NCBI GenBank assembly: GCA_963989245.1
Contig: OZ022339.1
Coordinates: forward strand, 19,654,162-19,718,161
DNA: 64,000 nucleotides
Direction: 5' to 3'
DNA from: Nansenia antarctica
Lineage: Eukaryota; Chordata; Actinopteri; Argentiniformes; Microstomatidae
Below, piece by piece: positions 10,988-22,674 of this stretch. The position numbers and the translations under genes were made by a program. The notes beneath the pieces are model-generated. The model made no database searches and had not been told where the DNA came from. It was given only the letters and a program-made list of their open reading frames with translations. Numbering within the stretch: the first letter of the stretch is position 1; each line of letters starts with the position of its first letter.

Positions 10988-12700
10988 TGGCTGAAGACTG
11001 AAGAACGGTTCCTCTCTGAGGTCCCACAGAACTCTCAGACTCTGTTGTCTGTACTGGGAGAGTGTGTGCAGTTGCCACAGTCACTATTTATTCAGTGCTT
11101 TTTTTCCACAAGGCTGGAGGAAAATTGCTGCCAAGTTGAAATGTTGACTGGATAAGGGAGCAAGGAGGCCAGTTTGAGGCATCTCATGGGTTACTTGGAA
11201 CAATTCCTTCCTTTTTTTTTGATTTAACCATATTTCAATACAGCTGAATGGCAAAACACTACAAACCTGAATGTATTTATTATGTGTAACAATTTATTTT
11301 CCATAACGATTAAGTTAACCTTTCTACAATCTCTACACTGCTGCTGATGTATACAGTCCTTTTTACCGTGTGGTCCTGGAGTAGGTCCAGTTCAATTCAC
11401 CTTGTCACGAGGGACCCTCTCAAGTCTGTTCAGTGCCATCTTCATCAGAAGCCCTAAAAATGCCCTCTTAGAACGGACTTGGAAACGTATCCACAATATG
11501 GATGAAAAGTAACCTATTTAAATTTCTTTACTTCCAAAATGTCAATGTGAAAGCGCTCCATCCAGAGGTAGTACTGTTCTAGGATCAGCAGCATTTTCAT
11601 CCTTGTACGCCTTCAGCATTGCTTGTCGGATATGTTGATGTATTTATTATTATTATACCGATCTCTATCCTTTCCAAACATGTTTTATTTTCTTTCTTTC
11701 TTTCTTTACATTTTTTTGGTTATAGTTAGGATACCTTTGAGGTGTGATACGAGTTGGGAAAAAGAGACCCCAAGTTAATTTCGACTCACTTTTCATTATT
11801 TAATGTGTCATGTCAAGAAAAAAGCACTTTATCTGTACCTTGGTGGCCTGCTGTAAGCTCATTGTCCTAACACTAACTGGAGACTCAGCACTGACAGGCA
11901 GTGAGAGAGTTAAAATGTCTCATGGTTGACTATCCATGACCTTGGAGGATTTGTTTTGGGAGGGGGGGGGGGTGCGGTTAGTGGGGCGGGGGGGGACACC
12001 AGAGAACATTTCAGGGGTGGTTGTGTACACTGTATTCTTGCATTTGACTTGGGTTTACAGCTCACCCTACCTAACACTATCCCCGTCAAATGTTTCCACT
12101 GGAGAAAAAAGAAAAATGGACATAACGTGTCAAAACCCCTATGCATCATGTCTCAATGAAAGCTTTATCATAACGCAAAAATGCTGTAAGAATACTGTGA
12201 ATTCAACTGTAGTGTGTGCTGACGGGAGTGTTGAGCTGCTTTGTAAGACCAGAAGGAACTACAGATTGCAGTCTAACATTGAGCTGTAGAGAGAAGGAGA
12301 TGGCAGGGTTGACCTTTAGTGTCCTTTTAGTTGAAAGTCACTGTTGGAAAGGATGGGGCGGGGGGGCAGGGGAGGAGGGGAGACAGAGGCTGACACCACA
12401 GGTAGTCTGGCCTATCTCGAAAGCTCATTGCAGATTGCACACAATCAGATCACTACAACTCCTGCACTGACTCCTGTTGTGCATTTGATTCCGATTCTAT
12501 TCTATTTTGGTTTACTCTTACGGCTTCTTATTTACTCCTTAAACCTGGCTGGTTTACGGTGGAGAAGCAGCCGCCGGATATCAGGAAGTTCCTGTATGAG
12601 CAACAAGACCGTCCTGTTGCCCATGTTGGTCGATGTTATTGGCTATTTTTTGTTGTTGTTGTTTTTTTACATGTTCTGTACATAAAATAAAATATACATA
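10988..12700 (+). other. pwwp2b: Probable pwwp2b exon 3 and 3' UTR
   Basis: This runs from the acceptor at 10987 to just past an AATAAA at 12686-12691. It has no convincing coding sequence beyond the two codons discussed for the splice variant. The sequence is AT-rich with TATTTATT motifs (for example 11641-11652) that could affect mRNA stability. The extent is inferred from the poly(A) signal, and cDNA would be needed to confirm it. Confidence 0.5.
12686..12691 (+). terminator. pwwp2b: AATAAA, candidate pwwp2b poly(A) signal
   Basis: AATAAA sits within CATAAAATAAAATATAC, followed within 25 bases by GTGCTGTTGTTGG, a GT-rich stretch suitable as a downstream element. Assignment to pwwp2b is by position. 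Confidence 0.5.
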
Positions 12701-13427
12701 CAGTACTCGTGCTGTTGTTGGCTGGTTTTCTTCCATCGTGAATTCCACGCCATGGTCTGTGATACGACTGCCTTTCTGTGGCTTAACATCAAGACCTCCC
12801 TCTGTCACGCAGAGTCTATTACAGAGTGTTAAACTACGACTCGTCCCTTACTTTCCCCTGGGTCAAATGATAGCAATTTCCTCCTTACTTAGTGTTCTTG
12901 GCTTCATACTTCCCTGCTACCAAGTTCAACTGAGATTAGTGGAACTGCAGTTTCTCCATGTCTGAGACTTTTCATGAGGTTTTCCACAGAAATCCACTGG
13001 CCTGTGTCTGTTTTGTATCTTAACATGTTGTTTTGTTTGTCTTCACCCAACTCCTCTTTGACTTCACCCCTCCTTACTTTACACATGATATCGTTAGCTC
13101 GAAGTCATGCTTCATTTGTGGTCAGCCGAGCCATCTTTGTATGTAGTGTCAAAAATGCCTATGTCAAAAAGATGACTTGGGCAGATAGTGATTTTGGAAT
13201 GTAACAAGCATTCTGATGGCTTAGGCAATAATGCACAGTGAATCCGCAGTGTTAGGAGAGTAGAGTTAGGCAGATATCTCAATTTGCCCAAAATGTAACT
13301 ATTATGCTATGAGGCTAACAATATGCGTTTCTTATTGCTCTACGCCACTACATACCTATTGACACAGATTCAATTGAATCCATGTAAAACTGCTTAGTTA
13401 GAACCCATGTAACATACATAGTGTATT
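12701..13427. other. Intergenic, nothing recognised
   Basis: AT-balanced sequence with short chance reading frames on both strands and no repeat family, exon signature or RNA gene that I could support. Confidence 0.5.
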
Positions 13428-14712
13428 TACAGTTCCCTGTTTAAGTGATGGGACAGCATTTTTTCTTCTTTTAGCTCTACACTCAAAGCTTGTATTTGAA
13501 ATCAAACAGTGATTTGAAAGTACATATTTTCACACATTACTGTTCAGAAATTACAGAAAAATTCTGATATAGTTCCCCTATTTCAGGGTACTCAAAAGTG
13601 GTGGGACAGATTGATCAGATTTATCCAAATTGAGGACTCATGTTTAGTATAAACAATCCTTTGCAATGCAGGGTTAGGGTTGGGCCTGTACTGCAACCAT
13701 CTTCAGTTGTTTGTTTTGCTTCAAGTGTTGCTTCAAGTCTCTGCTTCAGCAAATAAAATGCATGTTTTATAATAATAAAATGCATGTTTTTTTTAATGTT
13801 CAATAGGATTTAAATTTGGAGATTGACTTGACCAGTCAACAACTTTCCACTTTCTGGGCCTGAAAACCTCCCTAGTTGCTATGGCAGTATGTTTTGGATC
13901 ATTGTCCTGCTGTGTGATGAAGTGTGCTTGGCATACTGCCAAGATATTTCTGTACTTATCAGCAAGACCTTTTCCAGAACTCTGCAGGTTCTTTTATGGA
14001 CTTTTTCGCTCACCGTAACCTGGCCGTCCTGTGTTAGCGGTTTGCAAACTAATGGTTTGCACCTTGCAATTCTGTAGTTGTGCTGGTGAAGTCTTCTGCA
14101 GAGGGTCGTCTCTGACACATCAAGGCCATTACCTCCTGGAGAGTGTTCCTGATCTGTGAGACAGTTGTTTTGGGGTTTTGTCTTAATCGTGGTGGGCATT
14201 CTTCAGTCATCCATTGTAGTCCAAGTCTTCCTTGGCCTAGCAGGCTGTTAGCGATTTCGGAGCAGTGCTTTCTTTCTGTTTAATGACGTTCCAAACTTGG
14301 TTTTGGAATGTTAAGGTTTTGGCTATGTTTCTGATAGATTCTTTCTGATATCTCTGACTCATTGGTGTGTCTTTGGCCCTGTTGTTCGCAGACACCAAAA
14401 GCAGAACCAGAGGCAAACGCAAAGCCTAGAATCGACACTTTCAACACATTGAGAGCTCTCTTACGGCTGCACAAATGATGTGACGGAACACACCTAATGA
14501 ATCAGAATCACCTGTCAAGCCAAGTGTCCCATCACTTCTGGGGACCCTGAAATAGGTGGCCTATGCTTAAAAAGGTGAAACGAATATCGACACAAATACC
14601 ATCAAATAAAAGCTGATAATCTCTGTGATGTATTTTGTCTGATTTAAAATAAAAATGTGTGGAGAGCCACAAGAAAAAATAGGCCGACCCATAATTTACG
14701 CAGGCCACTGTA
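13428..14712 (-). mobile_element. Degenerate Tc1/mariner transposon with both ends
   Basis: The left end reads TACAGTTCCCTGTTTAA. The right end, on the minus strand, reads TACAGTGGCCTGCGTAA. These are imperfect inverted termini that both begin with the TA dinucleotide used as a target by this superfamily. Minus-strand remnants include a helix-turn-helix region (SQRYQKESIRNIAKTL, about 14280-14400) and a later block (SETTLCRRLHQHNYR, about 14100). Stops and frame breaks separate the blocks, and the catalytic DDE part is not readable. About 1.28 kb long and inactive. Confidence 0.75.
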
Positions 14713-16518
14713 TGTCGTTATTTAATAACCAGGGGGACAGGACAGGTTAGGTGATCTCCAACTCCGATAATTTACTATCAGATAATCTCAGAAGCACAGC
14801 GTCAGGTTACCCCTCCCCCACACCCGCCCAGCTCTCTCTACCACTGAGATGCCCTTCTCCTATTCCTTTCCCAATTTCCTTTGGCCCCTAAACTTGTCCA
14901 AGTATGATGAATAAACACCAGGCCAGGTTGGAGGGTCAGAGATGGCGTGGTGTTAACATGTCAGTCAGCTATGTCTAGCTGGAGGCAGATTCAATCACAT
15001 TAGGCTTTTGTTACTAGCGTGTGGTGCGTTCACCCCCAACTCTGCTCCAGGGGGAAGGTGAGGGGAAGGAATGTGAGCAAGCAGCATTTTTGAAACCCTG
15101 CAGTGAGCAATTGTGGTTGCACCAGAGGGTTACACACACATCGGAGCAAACCTCTTAAACAAAGGGAACAGTAAAAGGAAACCTGCGCAAATCATGGGGT
15201 TGATGACCAAAGGGAAAAAGAGCATGTATCATTGCCGGTGGATTCCATTGTGTTATCAGCCTACTTTCCTTGGGCGAGATCCAGGTCAACTAACATCGCA
15301 GTCAAGTCGACATCAACCCAAGGATGAACTGTGCCGTCCGCAAATCAGATTGCTATCGCTAGCATATGATGCAGCTAGCTAGGTCAAGTACTCAACCAGG
15401 TGGGTGGGGGTGAGATCTGGTAGTTGACAATGTCTCAATGTCCTTGATAATGCACACACAGCATATGTCATCTCAGCTCCAATTCTCAACAGTGGACATT
15501 TCTTTTTTTTCTTTTTTTAAACTGCCTCACAACAGAAACATCCCTTCGTTCTATTTCAGCATTGAAGGGATGGGATAGTGAATTTCGAGGTCTGAGTCAT
15601 GGGCTCTCTGTCTCTCTGTCTCTCTTTCTCTTTGCAGGTTCGGTGTCTCTTGATATATGACAGTGAGCTGCTGCATCTCTCCTGAGTGGGGCCCCAACCA
15701 TCTGCTTTATGTAGACTGAGGAGAGGGGAAACAGGCTAATTGCATTTGGGTCTTTAAATGTACAGCTCCTTTTCCCAGCCAGTCCCCTGGAGCAGGGAAA
15801 TAACCCACCCCACTGTTGACATAAACACACAGCTCATGCTCTCTCACAACAAACACAGTCTGCCTCTTATTAATCCCTGTACTTCCTGACGTTGAACCGA
15901 ATCTCTGGTCTACGTGTCCCCTTCACGCCCACGCTTCTGTCACACCCACTCACTCACTACTGATTCTTACACATAAAATAAGTAGGCCATCGAACACAAA
16001 CCCATCCACCCACCCACGCACTCGCATTTCCCGAGCTAAATTTCGTTACGTATGAAGCTAACGTATGTGTACTTCTTACGTAACGTATCTAGACAGCACA
16101 TAGTGGGGGGGGACGACGACAATGCTCTCATGGATCACTGAGATGTAAGTCTGGGACAAAAAGGGAGGCACATGGCAGTAGGATGCTGTTTGCAATTACT
16201 GCTAATGATATGTCTCGTTGCAAGCTGTGGCCATAATTAACTTTGCCTGTGTGAGCACTTCAGAAGATGCTCAACCTCCCCCAGCTGAGCTGCTCTTAAC
16301 TAATGCTGAGAACGAAACCGTTTTACATCTGTCATGATGACAGTACAGTACTCAGTACTAAAGCTGTGGCATTACACAGGCATGTTGAAGTGTCAAATCG
16401 TCATCTTAATGACACTGATGTTTTTTTTATTTTTATGACTTGCTCGAGTTGAAGTGACAAACCAGAGACTCAGGATCGCCCGACAACATGACAGAACATT
16501 CGGCTGTCTTTTTTTAGA
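14713..16518. other. Intergenic, nothing recognised
   Basis: About 1.8 kb without a supported gene. An acceptor-like tract (TTCTCTTTGCAG, 15626-15637) is present, but no conserved coding sequence follows. A TACGTAA-rich patch lies near 16045-16090. Confidence 0.45.
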
Positions 16519-16913
16519 ACAGCTGGGTGTTGACCCTATGTGGTGTTCCTATGAGCAGAGATGGGTGTTGACCCTATGTGGTGTTCCTATGAGGACAGCT
16601 GGGTGTTTACCCTATGTGGTGTTCCTATGAGGACAGCTGGGTGTTGACCCTATGTGGTGTTCCTACGAGGACAGCTGGGTGTTGACCCTATGTGGTGTTC
16701 CTATGAGGACAGCTGGGTGTTGACCCTATGTGGTGTTCCTATGAGCAGAGCTGGGTGTTGACCCTATGTGGTGTTCCTATGAGGACAGCTGGGTGTTGAC
16801 CCTATGTGGTGTTCCTATGAGGAGAGCTGGGTGTTGACCCTATGTGGTGTTCCTATGAGGACAGCTGGGTGTTGACCCTATGTGGTGTTCCTATGAGCAG
16901 AGCTGGGTGTTGC
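16519..16913 (+). repeat. 38-bp minisatellite, about 10 copies
   Basis: The unit contains GCTGGGTGTTGACCCTATGT then GGTGTTCCTATGAGG and repeats at a 38-bp period with few substitutions (GAGGACAG versus GAGCAGAG variants). The low divergence suggests recent homogenisation. Confidence 0.9.
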
Positions 16914-17032
16914 CCGTTAGGCGCAAAGCGTTTTGAAATGCAACCGGGAAGGGTACTAGCAGGATTTCTCATGATTACATTTTTTCGGTTGCAAGATGCT
17001 TTGCTACATTGTGTCTAGTGAGCACGATTCCG

Positions 17033-17496
17033 TTTCAGACCAGGGTTCTGGTGTTTCAGACGTGTTTCAGACCAGGGTTCTGGTGTTTCAGGCCAGGGTT
17101 CTGGTGTTTCAGACCAGGGTTATGGTGTTTCAGACCAGGGTTCTGGTGTTTCAGACCAGGGTTCTGGTGTTTCAGACCAGGGTTATGGTGTTTCAGACCA
17201 GGGTTCTGGTGTTTCAGACCAGGGTTCTGGTGTTTCATACCAGGGTTCTGGTGTTTCAGACCTGGGTTCTGGTGTTTCAGACCTGGGTTCTGGTGTTTCA
17301 GACCAGGGTTCTGGTGTTTCAGACGTGTTTCAGACCAGGGTTCTGGTGTTTCAGATCAGGGTTCTGGTGTTTCAGACCAGGGTTCTGGTGTTTCAGACCA
17401 GGGTTCTGGTGTTTCAGACCAGGGTTATGGTGTTTCAGACCAGGGTTATGGTGCTTCAGACCAGGGTTATGGTGTTTCAGACCAGGGTTATGGTGT
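17033..17496 (+). repeat. 21-bp minisatellite, about 21 copies
   Basis: The unit is TTCAGACCAGGGTTCTGGTG plus T, with TTATGG variants. Its length is a multiple of three and it has no stop, so several frames stay open and give 7-residue repeats (RVLVFQT or PGFWCFR on +, NPGLKHQ on -). Two shortened units (TTCAGACGTGT, near 17055 and 17320) shift the phase. No start context, splice sites or conserved flanks suggest translation. Confidence 0.92.
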
Positions 17497-18008
17497 TGTA
17501 CTTGAGGAAGACATCTGGAAGAGTCTATATTATGCTCTTTATTTGCTGCCACTGAATAGAAGCTGATCCAGTCTAGTGTGTTATTTGAAATATCCCATCT
17601 GCCCATAGAGTTATTAGGCAAATGGAATCTGATCAACAGATCTGAGATCTGTGTTCTGCCCCTTGTTTGTCCTTGAAGCCACCCTCCTCCCTCCTCACTT
17701 ATATCACGGTTTGTATTTACTGCCGTGGTTTGTTTGTCATTTTTCCGAATAACTTGCCTATTGCACAACTCTTACAGCTTATATGGTTGCCTAACTTACA
17801 GCTCATATTGCTTCATGTCATCACAGTAAGCCCATTGATAGCCCTTTTGAAAGATATGGGCGTGGCTCTCTCCTGTCCCAAATGCTAACCAGCCCTCAGG
17901 ACAGGTGTGTGTGACCTTTGGAACCAGCGGTTAACTTCTTCTTCATGGGCTAGAGACACACCCGTGTGTTTGTGCTTCACTCGTGTCATCTGCAAAGCTT
18001 ACGCCCCC

Positions 18009-18010
<2 letters not shown>
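17497..18010. other. Intergenic, nothing recognised
   Basis: About 500 bases between tandem arrays with only chance reading frames. Confidence 0.5.

Positions 18011-18059
<49 letters not shown>
18011..18059. repeat. (CA)n microsatellite
   Basis: About 24 uninterrupted CA units. Confidence 0.95.
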
Positions 18060-18062
<3 letters not shown>

Positions 18063-18165
18063 TCAAATATTAACATAAGCAGACAGACTGAGTAAACACT
18101 CAGGCTTCTCAGAAAAGGCTGTCTTTAATCAAGGCACATGGGGTCACTCAAGTTCCCAGTTGAAG

Positions 18166-18814
18166 GCTGAGAGCAGACCCCTCCCTCCAGGTCTGAGAGC
18201 AGACCCCTCTATCCAGGTCTGAGAGCAGACCCCTCTATACAGGTCTGAGAGCAGACCCCTCTATACAGGTCTGAGAGCAGACCCCTCCCTCCAGGTCTGA
18301 GAGCAGACCCCTCCCTCCAGGTCTGAGAGCAGACCCCTCTATACAGGTCTAAGAGCAGACCCCTCTATCCAGGTCTGAGAGCAGACCCCTCTATACAGGT
18401 CTGAGAGCAGACCCCTCTATACAGGTCTGAGAGCAGACCCCTCTATACAGGTCTGAGAGCAGACCCCTCTATACAGGTCTGAGAGCAGACCCCTCTATAC
18501 AGGTCTGAGAGCAGACCCCTCCATGCAGGTCGGAGAGCAGACCCCTCTATACAGGTCTGAGAGCAGACCCCTCCATGCAGGTCTGAGAGCAGACCCCTCT
18601 ATACAGGTCTGAGAGCAGACCCCTCTATACAGGTCTGAGAGCAGACCCCTCTATACAGGTCTGAGAGCAGACCCCTCTATACAGGTCTGAGAGCAGACCC
18701 CTCTATACAGGTCTGAGAGCAGACCCCTCTATACAGGTCTGAGAGCAGACCCCTCCATGCAGGTCTGAGAGCAGACCCCTCTATACAGGTCTGAGAGCAG
18801 ACCCCTCCACACAG
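18166..18814 (+). repeat. 26-bp minisatellite, about 25 copies
   Basis: The unit is GTCTGAGAGCAGACCCCTCT then ATACAG. Three variant cores (CTCTATAC, CTCCATGC, CTCCCTCC) are distributed unevenly along the array. The unit contains the inverted pair GTCTGAGAGCAGAC, which can fold into a small hairpin in every copy. Confidence 0.93.
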
Positions 18815-19652
18815 GGCCAGGGTCTGGACATGGTTGTGCTCTCCTGGCTGTCTCCTCTCATCAGGGCACCACAGCCTCCAGGCTCCCCCCAGCATCTGTC
18901 AGGGAGATAAGGAGACAGAGGGAGGACCGCCCTGCCCCCACCACTACCCGGCTGTCTCCTGCACCCCTCTGACGAGGGGGATGGGCGTTCTTCTGGATGG
19001 AACCATCACAATAGGAGTAATAGAGGAATTCTTATAATAACAATAGACATTATGTGACGTTAGAATTATAAGATTCTCTCTCCATTTTTGGTCAAAATTT
19101 AGTTTTTTACATAATCTGATCCATTAGGTGTTTATTAATGCCTGTGTGGTGTTTTTTTTTTTAAATGTTGAAATGTTTTAGTTAGTAATTCATAAAATAC
19201 AAAGGTTCCATCTCACAAAACATAATGGAATGTAAAAACGTTGACGCTCAATATCTCTGAACTACCGTAAACGGAGATAGAAGTCTAAGCTCACAAATAG
19301 ACAAATCTTTTCTTTTTCTTATTTTTTTTTACAACACAGCTGAAACTGTTGGTGATAGCTGTAATATTTCCATATCAGTGACTGATGACTGATTATCGAT
19401 GCATAGTATGACATATTATTGCCAGATTATTGTTACATGTGATATCAAGGCCACATAGTGAGAGCATTTTTGTTGTGTGAGGGGAGACAGATTTCTCATT
19501 ATATTCTCTATTATATTCTTATAACCAACATAGCCATTTATTTCAATCAGTGTGACCATGTCATGATTATTATGTTTGTTCAGCCATACATACACTCATC
19601 AATGATTCTGTTATCATCAGTATTATAGCCTACGCATTTCTGATTTGATTCA
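18815..19652. other. Intergenic, nothing recognised
   Basis: AT-rich sequence between minisatellites. I see no gene, transposon terminus or RNA. Confidence 0.5.
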
Positions 19653-19985
19653 TAATGGTACAACATGTAATGGTTAGTAGTAATGGTACATCATGTAATG
19701 GTTAGTAGTAATGGTACATCATGTAATGGTTAGTAGTAATGGTACAACATGTAATGGTTAGTAGTAATGGTACAACATGTAATGGTTAGTAGTAATGGTA
19801 CAACATGTAATGGTTAGTAGTAATGGTACAACATGTACTGGTTAGTAGTAATGGTACAACATGTAATGGTTAGTAGTAATGGTACAACATGTAATGGTTA
19901 GTAGTAATGGTACAACATGTAATGGTTAGTAGTAATGGTACAACATGTACTGGTTAGTAGTAATGGTACTTGGTTAGTAATGGTA
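19653..19985 (+). repeat. 28-bp minisatellite, about 12 copies
   Basis: The unit is AATGGTACAACATGTAATGG then TTAGTAGT, with CATCATG and GTACTGG variants. The period is 28 bp. The array ends in shortened units at 19960-19985. Confidence 0.92.
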
Positions 19986-20150
19986 CAAATCAGGACATCC
20001 GGTCAGTTTGGCTCCAGTCACATCCGCCCCTGGGTCTTATCTCTTGGTCGGGTGCAAGGCCAACCTGACCTGACCTATTGTTTTTGAACTGTGCATGTGT
20101 TGTGGCTGCTTGGAAATACCTTAACTGAGAGAGTTTAAGACAGAGATATA

Positions 20151-20153
<3 letters not shown>

Positions 20154-20224
<71 letters not shown>

Positions 20225-20475
20225 CACTGAGAGTTTGGAATTCTGTGCAGAGCTGTTGTGCAGAGCTGTAGTTGTGCAGAGCTGTTGTGCAGAGCTGTTG
20301 TTGTGCCTAATGCAGATCTGTAAGAAATGGTAATAAACATAATAATATAATAATAAACATAATCATATAATAATAAACGTAATCCTATAATAAACATAAT
20401 AATATAATAATAAACATAAGAATATAATAATAAACATACGAATATAATAAAAACATAAGAATATAATAATAAACC
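20154..20475. repeat. (TA)n tract, short GCAGAGCTGTTGT repeat and ATAATAATAAACATA array
   Basis: A (TA) run of about 34 units (20154-20221) is followed by four or five imperfect GTGCAGAGCTGTTGT units (20245-20310). An AT-rich array of ATAATAATAAACATA-type units follows (20328-20475). All are low-complexity. Confidence 0.9.
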
Positions 20476-21089
20476 TTCGTTGAGTGTGTCTCATTTTATT
20501 CTAAGTATTAAAGTTGGCCCCAAGGGGTTTTCTTACACCCTAACAGTTGCAGCTTTTCTCCTACTTTTCCTTTCGACTCATCTTCCCTCTCTACTCCTCT
20601 TCTTTTCTCATGATCTCTTCCTTTGTTCTCAGCCCATCTCGCCTCCCTCTCCCAGTCTCACACAGGTGGCACATTCTCAGGGAGTTTAAACTGGGAGTGT
20701 CAGGTTACATCTGTCCCCCTATGAGGGACGTCTAAACTGCAGTACGTTCATCTCCTTCATGTTCAAGAGGATGACTAGAGATGCCTCCGTGATTCTGTAA
20801 GAATCTCAAGCTTTTTATATTTTCCCAGACCACCAATGCCAAAAGACATCAATGACATGTTTATCCTGTGTTGTGTGTATGCTTGTGTATAGACCGTTGT
20901 GTTCTCAGACTGAGGAGTCTCTCTCTCAGCGTGGCTCTGACGGGATTGGGCTGGGTGTGGCAGGATTAGAGCAGACCAAGAACAGGAAATCCAGCAGAAA
21001 ATCTCATTCACCGCACCCCTCTGTCTCTGCATATCTACCATCGTCACGTATGCGCTCACGTATGCACACTCGGCCAGTTGTTTTTGTAT

Positions 21090-21215
21090 TCATTTAACCT
21101 TTATTTAGTCTCGTCGAGTTTAAAAATCTCTTTGACTTGAAGAGAGACCTGGCCAAGAAAGCAGCATAAAAAAAAGACAGACACACATTACAACATAATA
21201 CATTACGAATAAAGA
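21090..21215. repeat. Dispersed repeat fragment (AACCTTTATTTAG ... AGAGACCTGGCCAAGAAAGCAG)
   Basis: The segment with AACCTTTATTTAG, GAGTTTAAAAATCTCTTT and AGAGACCTGGCCAAGAAAGC matches a retroposed 3' end that I recall as widespread in teleosts. The class and true ends are uncertain. Confidence 0.45.
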
Positions 21216-21229
21216 TTCAAAAAGAAAAC

Positions 21230-21764
21230 ACATTATTAGGAACACTATACTAATACTGGGTAGGGCCTCCTTTTGCTCTCAAAACAGCCTCAATTCTTAA
21301 TGGCATTCATTCCACAAGATGTTGGAAACATTCCTTTAAGATTCTGGTCCATGATGATATGATGACATTCCTGCAGATTTCTTCAGGTGAACTTTCAAGC
21401 TGTGAATCTCCCTTTCTACCACATCCCAAAGGTGTTCTATTGGATTCAGATCCGGTGACTGGGAAGATCACTGAAGAACACTGAACTCATTGTCATGTTC
21501 ATGAAACCAGTTTGAGACGACTTTTGCTTTGTGACATGTTGCATTATCATGCTGGAAGCAGCCATTAGAAGATGTGTACATTGTGGCCATGAAGGGATGC
21601 ACATGGTCAGCAACAATACCCAAATAGGCTGTGGCATTCAAGCGATGATTGATTGGTATTAACAGGCCCAAAGTGTACCAAGAAAACATATCCCTACACC
21701 ATTCCACCACCTGAATGAATGATAAGGTGTACAGGTGTTCCTAATAAAGTGTTCAATGAGTGTA
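21230..21764 (-). mobile_element. Deletion derivative of a Tc1/mariner-like transposon
   Basis: The ends share the inverted motif ATTAGGAACAC: ATTATTAGGAACACTATAC at left and, on the minus strand, CTTTATTAGGAACACCTGTAC at right. The minus strand encodes the C-terminal catalytic part of a transposase (NGCFQHDNATCHKAKVVSNW, then FHEHDNEFSVLQ), typical of Tc1/mariner DDE/D enzymes. The N-terminal DNA-binding part is missing and frames are broken, so it is inactive. Confidence 0.7.
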
Positions 21765-21770
21765 TGTATG

Positions 21771-22012
21771 TACAGTACCAGTCAAAAATGTGAACACACC
21801 TTCTCATTCAATGTTTTTTGTTTAGTTTTTTTTCTACATTGTAGATTAATATTGAAGACATCAAAACTATGAAAGAACACATATGGAATTATGTAGTTAA
21901 CAAAACAGTGTTAAACAAACCAGAATATGTTTTTGATTTTAGATTCTTCAAAGTAGCCACCTTTAGCTTTGATGACAGCTTTTCACACTCTTGGCATTCT
22001 CTCAATCAGCTT

Positions 22013-22044
<32 letters not shown>

Positions 22045-22310
22045 AGTGGAAAAAGAAACTGTGAACACTGCCCAGCATTCTCTTTGGAATACGTGGGAGA
22101 AAACCACTAAAAAAGCAAAAGGTGGCTACTCTGAAGAATCTAAAATATGTTCTGGTTTGTTGAACACTTTTTTGTTTACTCCATAATTCCATATGTGTTC
22201 TTTCATAGTTTTGAAGTCTTCAGTATTAATCTATAATGTAGACAATAATATATAAAGAAAGAAAAACCATTGAATGATAAGTTGTGTCCAAACTTTTGAC
22301 TGGTACTGTA
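21771..22310. mobile_element. Non-autonomous Tc1-like element with long inverted termini
   Basis: The ends TACAGTACCAGTCAAAAATG and, at right, CAAACTTTTGACTGGTACTGTA-type sequence are inverted repeats that extend for over 40 bp (to CATTCAATG and its complement CATTGAATG). Both outer bases are TA. The middle holds a (GT)n run (22016-22043) and short Tc1-derived stretches (GATGACAGCTTTTCACACTC) but no transposase. Confidence 0.8.
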
Positions 22311-22318
22311 TGTATGTA

Positions 22319-22340
22319 CAGTGTGTGTGTGTGTGTGTGT

Positions 22341-22374
<34 letters not shown>

Positions 22375-22391
22375 GTGTCTGTGTTTGTGTC

Positions 22392-22423
<32 letters not shown>

Positions 22424-22500
22424 TGTATGTATGTATGTATGTATGTATGTATGTATGTATGTATGTATGTATGTATGTATGTATGTACAGTATGTGTGTA
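22319..22500. repeat. (GT)n and (TATG)n compound microsatellite
   Basis: GT units from about 22319 to 22380, then about 23 TATG units to about 22486, then degenerate copies to 22520. Open frames through it are artefacts of the repeat. Confidence 0.95.
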
Positions 22501-22674
22501 TGTATGTATGTGTGTATGCATTGTGGTGACCACCACGTAGGAGCAGGTAAATACACACCCAGGCGGGAGACGAAACGGAGTGAGAGTTACAATTCCGCCC
22601 GCCGGGCGTATTTAATTAGAAACAAAGGAATGTCATGTTAAAGAAAGAGGTTAAACTCACCTCCTGGCGTCTAA

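Noticed and set aside
17319..17768. Minus-strand 149-codon frame with NPGLKHQ repeats
   Set aside because: It arises only because the 21-bp minisatellite unit lacks stops; no start context or flanking conservation.
18166..18814. CRISPR-like regular repeat
   Set aside because: The units are contiguous 26-bp tandem copies with no unique spacers, in a eukaryotic genome; it is a minisatellite.
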